From assembly GCF_000299035.1 (NCBI RefSeq), contig NZ_JH921522.1:1-64000 (forward strand): 64,000 bases of DNA, written 5' to 3'. Positions 63,060 to 64,000 of this stretch are shown one piece after another (position 1 is the stretch's first letter; the number at the start of each line of letters is the position of its first letter). The stretch is from Bacillus bingmayongensis (lineage in GTDB: Bacteria; Bacillota; Bacilli; Bacillales; Bacillaceae_G). The translations under genes were made by a program, and so were the position numbers. The notes under the pieces were generated by a model that was not told where the DNA came from, ran no database searches, and saw nothing but the letters and a program-made list of their open reading frames with translations.

Positions 63060-63566
63060 TCAAGATTCTTTTCCAGTTCTCTCTTTTAATAAAGACTCCC
63101 CATCCAATGTCTCAGCAGTTAACATCCCTTGACTTGTAATAACCCATTTATCTTTTTCTTTTTCTAATACAAAGCGCGTCTTTACAACATTATCCGTATA
63201 CTCTACACTCTTATCCTTATTTTTAGCTGTTGTTTTTGCCTCTATTGTTGCATATTTATCATTTATAGATAAAACCTGCATCCGATCAATTGTAATTTTG
63301 ACATCATACTCATCTAATAAAGTCTCATTCTCTTCTTTTATTACGTCATATGCAAATATGTCTTTCGAATATGTTTTCATATAATCATCAGTATCTTTCT
63401 GATTAAATGCTTTTACTTGGTCTGAAATTACCTTTTCTACCTCTTTTTTTGCTTTTGCTTGTGCATTTTCATCTTCTTTCTTTTTGTCTACACCACAACC
63501 ACTTATCCCTAATGCCAAAACCATACAAGCTAATACCCCGTATTTTTTCTTACTTAATTTTCCCAT
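63060..63566 (-). CDS. Lipoprotein with NTF2-like domain
   Basis: 168 residues. Lipobox GISGC (Cys24), then one NTF2-like domain (KAFNQKDTDDYMKTYSKDIF, SINDKYATIEAKT, EYTDNVV). It matches the N-terminal half of the downstream lipoprotein, so the pair arose by duplication. Function unknown. Confidence 0.75.
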   Translation of the reverse strand: MGKLSKKKYGVLACMVLALGISGCGVDKKKEDENAQAKAKKEVEKVISDQVKAFNQKDTDDYMKTYSKDIFAYDVIKEENETLLDEYDVKITIDRMQVLSINDKYATIEAKTTAKNKDKSVEYTDNVVKTRFVLEKEKDKWVITSQGMLTAETLDGESLLKERTGKES

Positions 63567-63644
63567 GATGTTCCCCCTTTTAATTCCCTTAATATTCCAC
63601 TAGTATATTTTATCACAAAAATGATTATTAAAATGAATTATCTC

Positions 63645-63708
63645 TTACAAAAATGTAATCTTGCTGTAAGCTAATTCGATAGTTGCCCCTACCTGTATTT
63701 CATATAAT
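63645..63708 (+). promoter_or_regulatory. BceR-like operator and promoter of the 63.8-kb peptide pair
   Basis: TTACA-N4-TGTAA (63645-63658), GTAAG, AATTCGATAG, -35 TAGTTG (63680-63685), 17 bp, perfect TATAAT (63703-63708). Reference copy for the module. Confidence 0.75.
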
Positions 63709-63753
63709 TAAGTTAGAAAGTAACAACAACCATTCGAAAAGGAGCGGATATAC

Positions 63754-63855
63754 ATGATGAACGAATTAAAAACTAACAAATTCTTAAATACAATGAGCAT
63801 GGTGTTATCCGCTCTTGTCGACGCAAAAGCTGTTGCTACTACTTTAAACAAGTAA
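63754..63855 (+). CDS. Tiny peptide, DAKAV family member 3
   Basis: 33 codons behind AAAAGGAG. Polar MMNELKTNKFLNTM, then SMVLSALVDAKAVATTLNK. The ALVDAKAV core matches ALIDAKAV in the gene at 44514. First gene after a BceR-like promoter; followed 13 nt later by a hydrophobic peptide gene. Function unknown. Confidence 0.75.
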   Translation: MMNELKTNKFLNTMSMVLSALVDAKAVATTLNK

Positions 63856-63868
63856 GGAGAGAATACCT

Positions 63869-63964
63869 ATGAACAACATTACTTGTAACAAATTAGATTT
63901 TATTGGACTAGCTAGCGGCGCTGCTCTTCTTACAGCTTTCATTTATGCTGCTACGCTTATATAA
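63869..63964 (+). CDS. Tiny hydrophobic peptide, SGAA family
   Basis: 31 codons behind AAGGAG. MNNITCNKLDFIGLASGAAL then LTAFIYAATLI. Its core resembles the tandem peptides at 23.8-24.2 kb (DLLGSASGAAVLTALI), and it has a decayed copy at 52878. Co-transcribed with a DAKAV peptide. Function unknown. Confidence 0.75.
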   Translation: MNNITCNKLDFIGLASGAALLTAFIYAATLI

Positions 63965-64000
63965 CTTTGTGTCCCCTTCCCCTTTATATAAATAGTAATA

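Overview
The window is low-GC Firmicutes chromosome and almost certainly comes from the Bacillus cereus group. The evidence is the block acpS - ydcC-like - alr - ndoAI/ndoA - tex - cmpA - sprT-like - tRNA cluster, which follows the B. subtilis order, together with several copies of a bcr1-like intergenic repeat and typical AGGAGG ribosome binding sites. There is no rRNA gene, prophage or CRISPR array. All assignments come from reading the sequence; no database search was run.

Layout. 1-1153: twelve tRNA genes on the minus strand (the last one cut by the window edge), driven by two tandem promoters. 1259-11354: housekeeping genes (SprT-like protease, CmpA, Tex, the NdoAI/NdoA antitoxin-toxin pair, alanine racemase, a LolA-like lipoprotein, AcpS, rhomboid protease, UV endonuclease, CshA helicase). 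11660-14181: ddl-murF, cell wall precursor synthesis. 14461-17259: two transporters. 17644-20939: hppD-fah-hmgA, tyrosine/homogentisate breakdown. 21520-23311: aminosugar-type kinase and RpiR regulator. 23764-24235: three tandem tiny hydrophobic peptides. 24597-27159: a HAD phosphatase divergent from a GlpP-like antiterminator and a TIM-barrel gene, with mirror-image PhoP-box promoters between them. 28490-36121: an oligopeptide ABC transporter with two paralogous binding proteins. 36571-41863: a lnrJKLMN-like sensor kinase, regulator and ABC exporter. 42045-44185: an ABC-F protein behind a leader with a 44-codon ORF and two terminator hairpins. 44419-46164: more tiny peptides, a GalT/HIT-like protein and an acetyltransferase. 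46154-51056: SLT-domain protein, DUF2334 protein, lipoprotein and TatD-family nuclease. 51151-53772: small peptide genes, an intact IS3-family element, a decayed peptide gene and a YxeA-like gene. 54010-59378: nirBD with three siroheme synthesis genes, preceded by a perfect Fnr-type site. 59411-63566: a YitT-family membrane protein, a PH-domain protein, a LacI regulator and two related lipoproteins. 63754-63964: another tiny peptide pair.

The most striking signal is a promoter module that recurs at five places (44.3, 51.3, 52.8, 53.8 and 63.6 kb) with nearly identical base spacing: TTACA-N4-TGTAA, 7 bp, GTAAG, 2 bp, AATTCGATAG, then a 17-bp spacer and a -10 box. A looser version lies at 24.3 kb. 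The core matches the TnACA-N4-TGTAA inverted repeat described for BceR-like response regulators, which answer to antimicrobial peptides. In every case the gene or remnant downstream is a 25-40 residue peptide gene or a YxeA-like gene. The peptides fall into at least two families: amphipathic peptides sharing AL(V/I)DAKAV, and hydrophobic peptides sharing GSASGAAVLTAL-type cores. I read this as a dispersed, probably cell-envelope-stress-induced small-peptide regulon that standard gene calling misses.

A second theme is leader-RNA control: terminator-like hairpins sit between promoter and gene at cshA, the ABC-F gene and the Pho-regulated HAD gene. A third is the bcr1-like repeat, present as full (~157 bp), short (~54 bp) and partial copies. 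The full and short copies are bounded by ATAAA/TTTAT repeats, and two copies start exactly at a stop codon.
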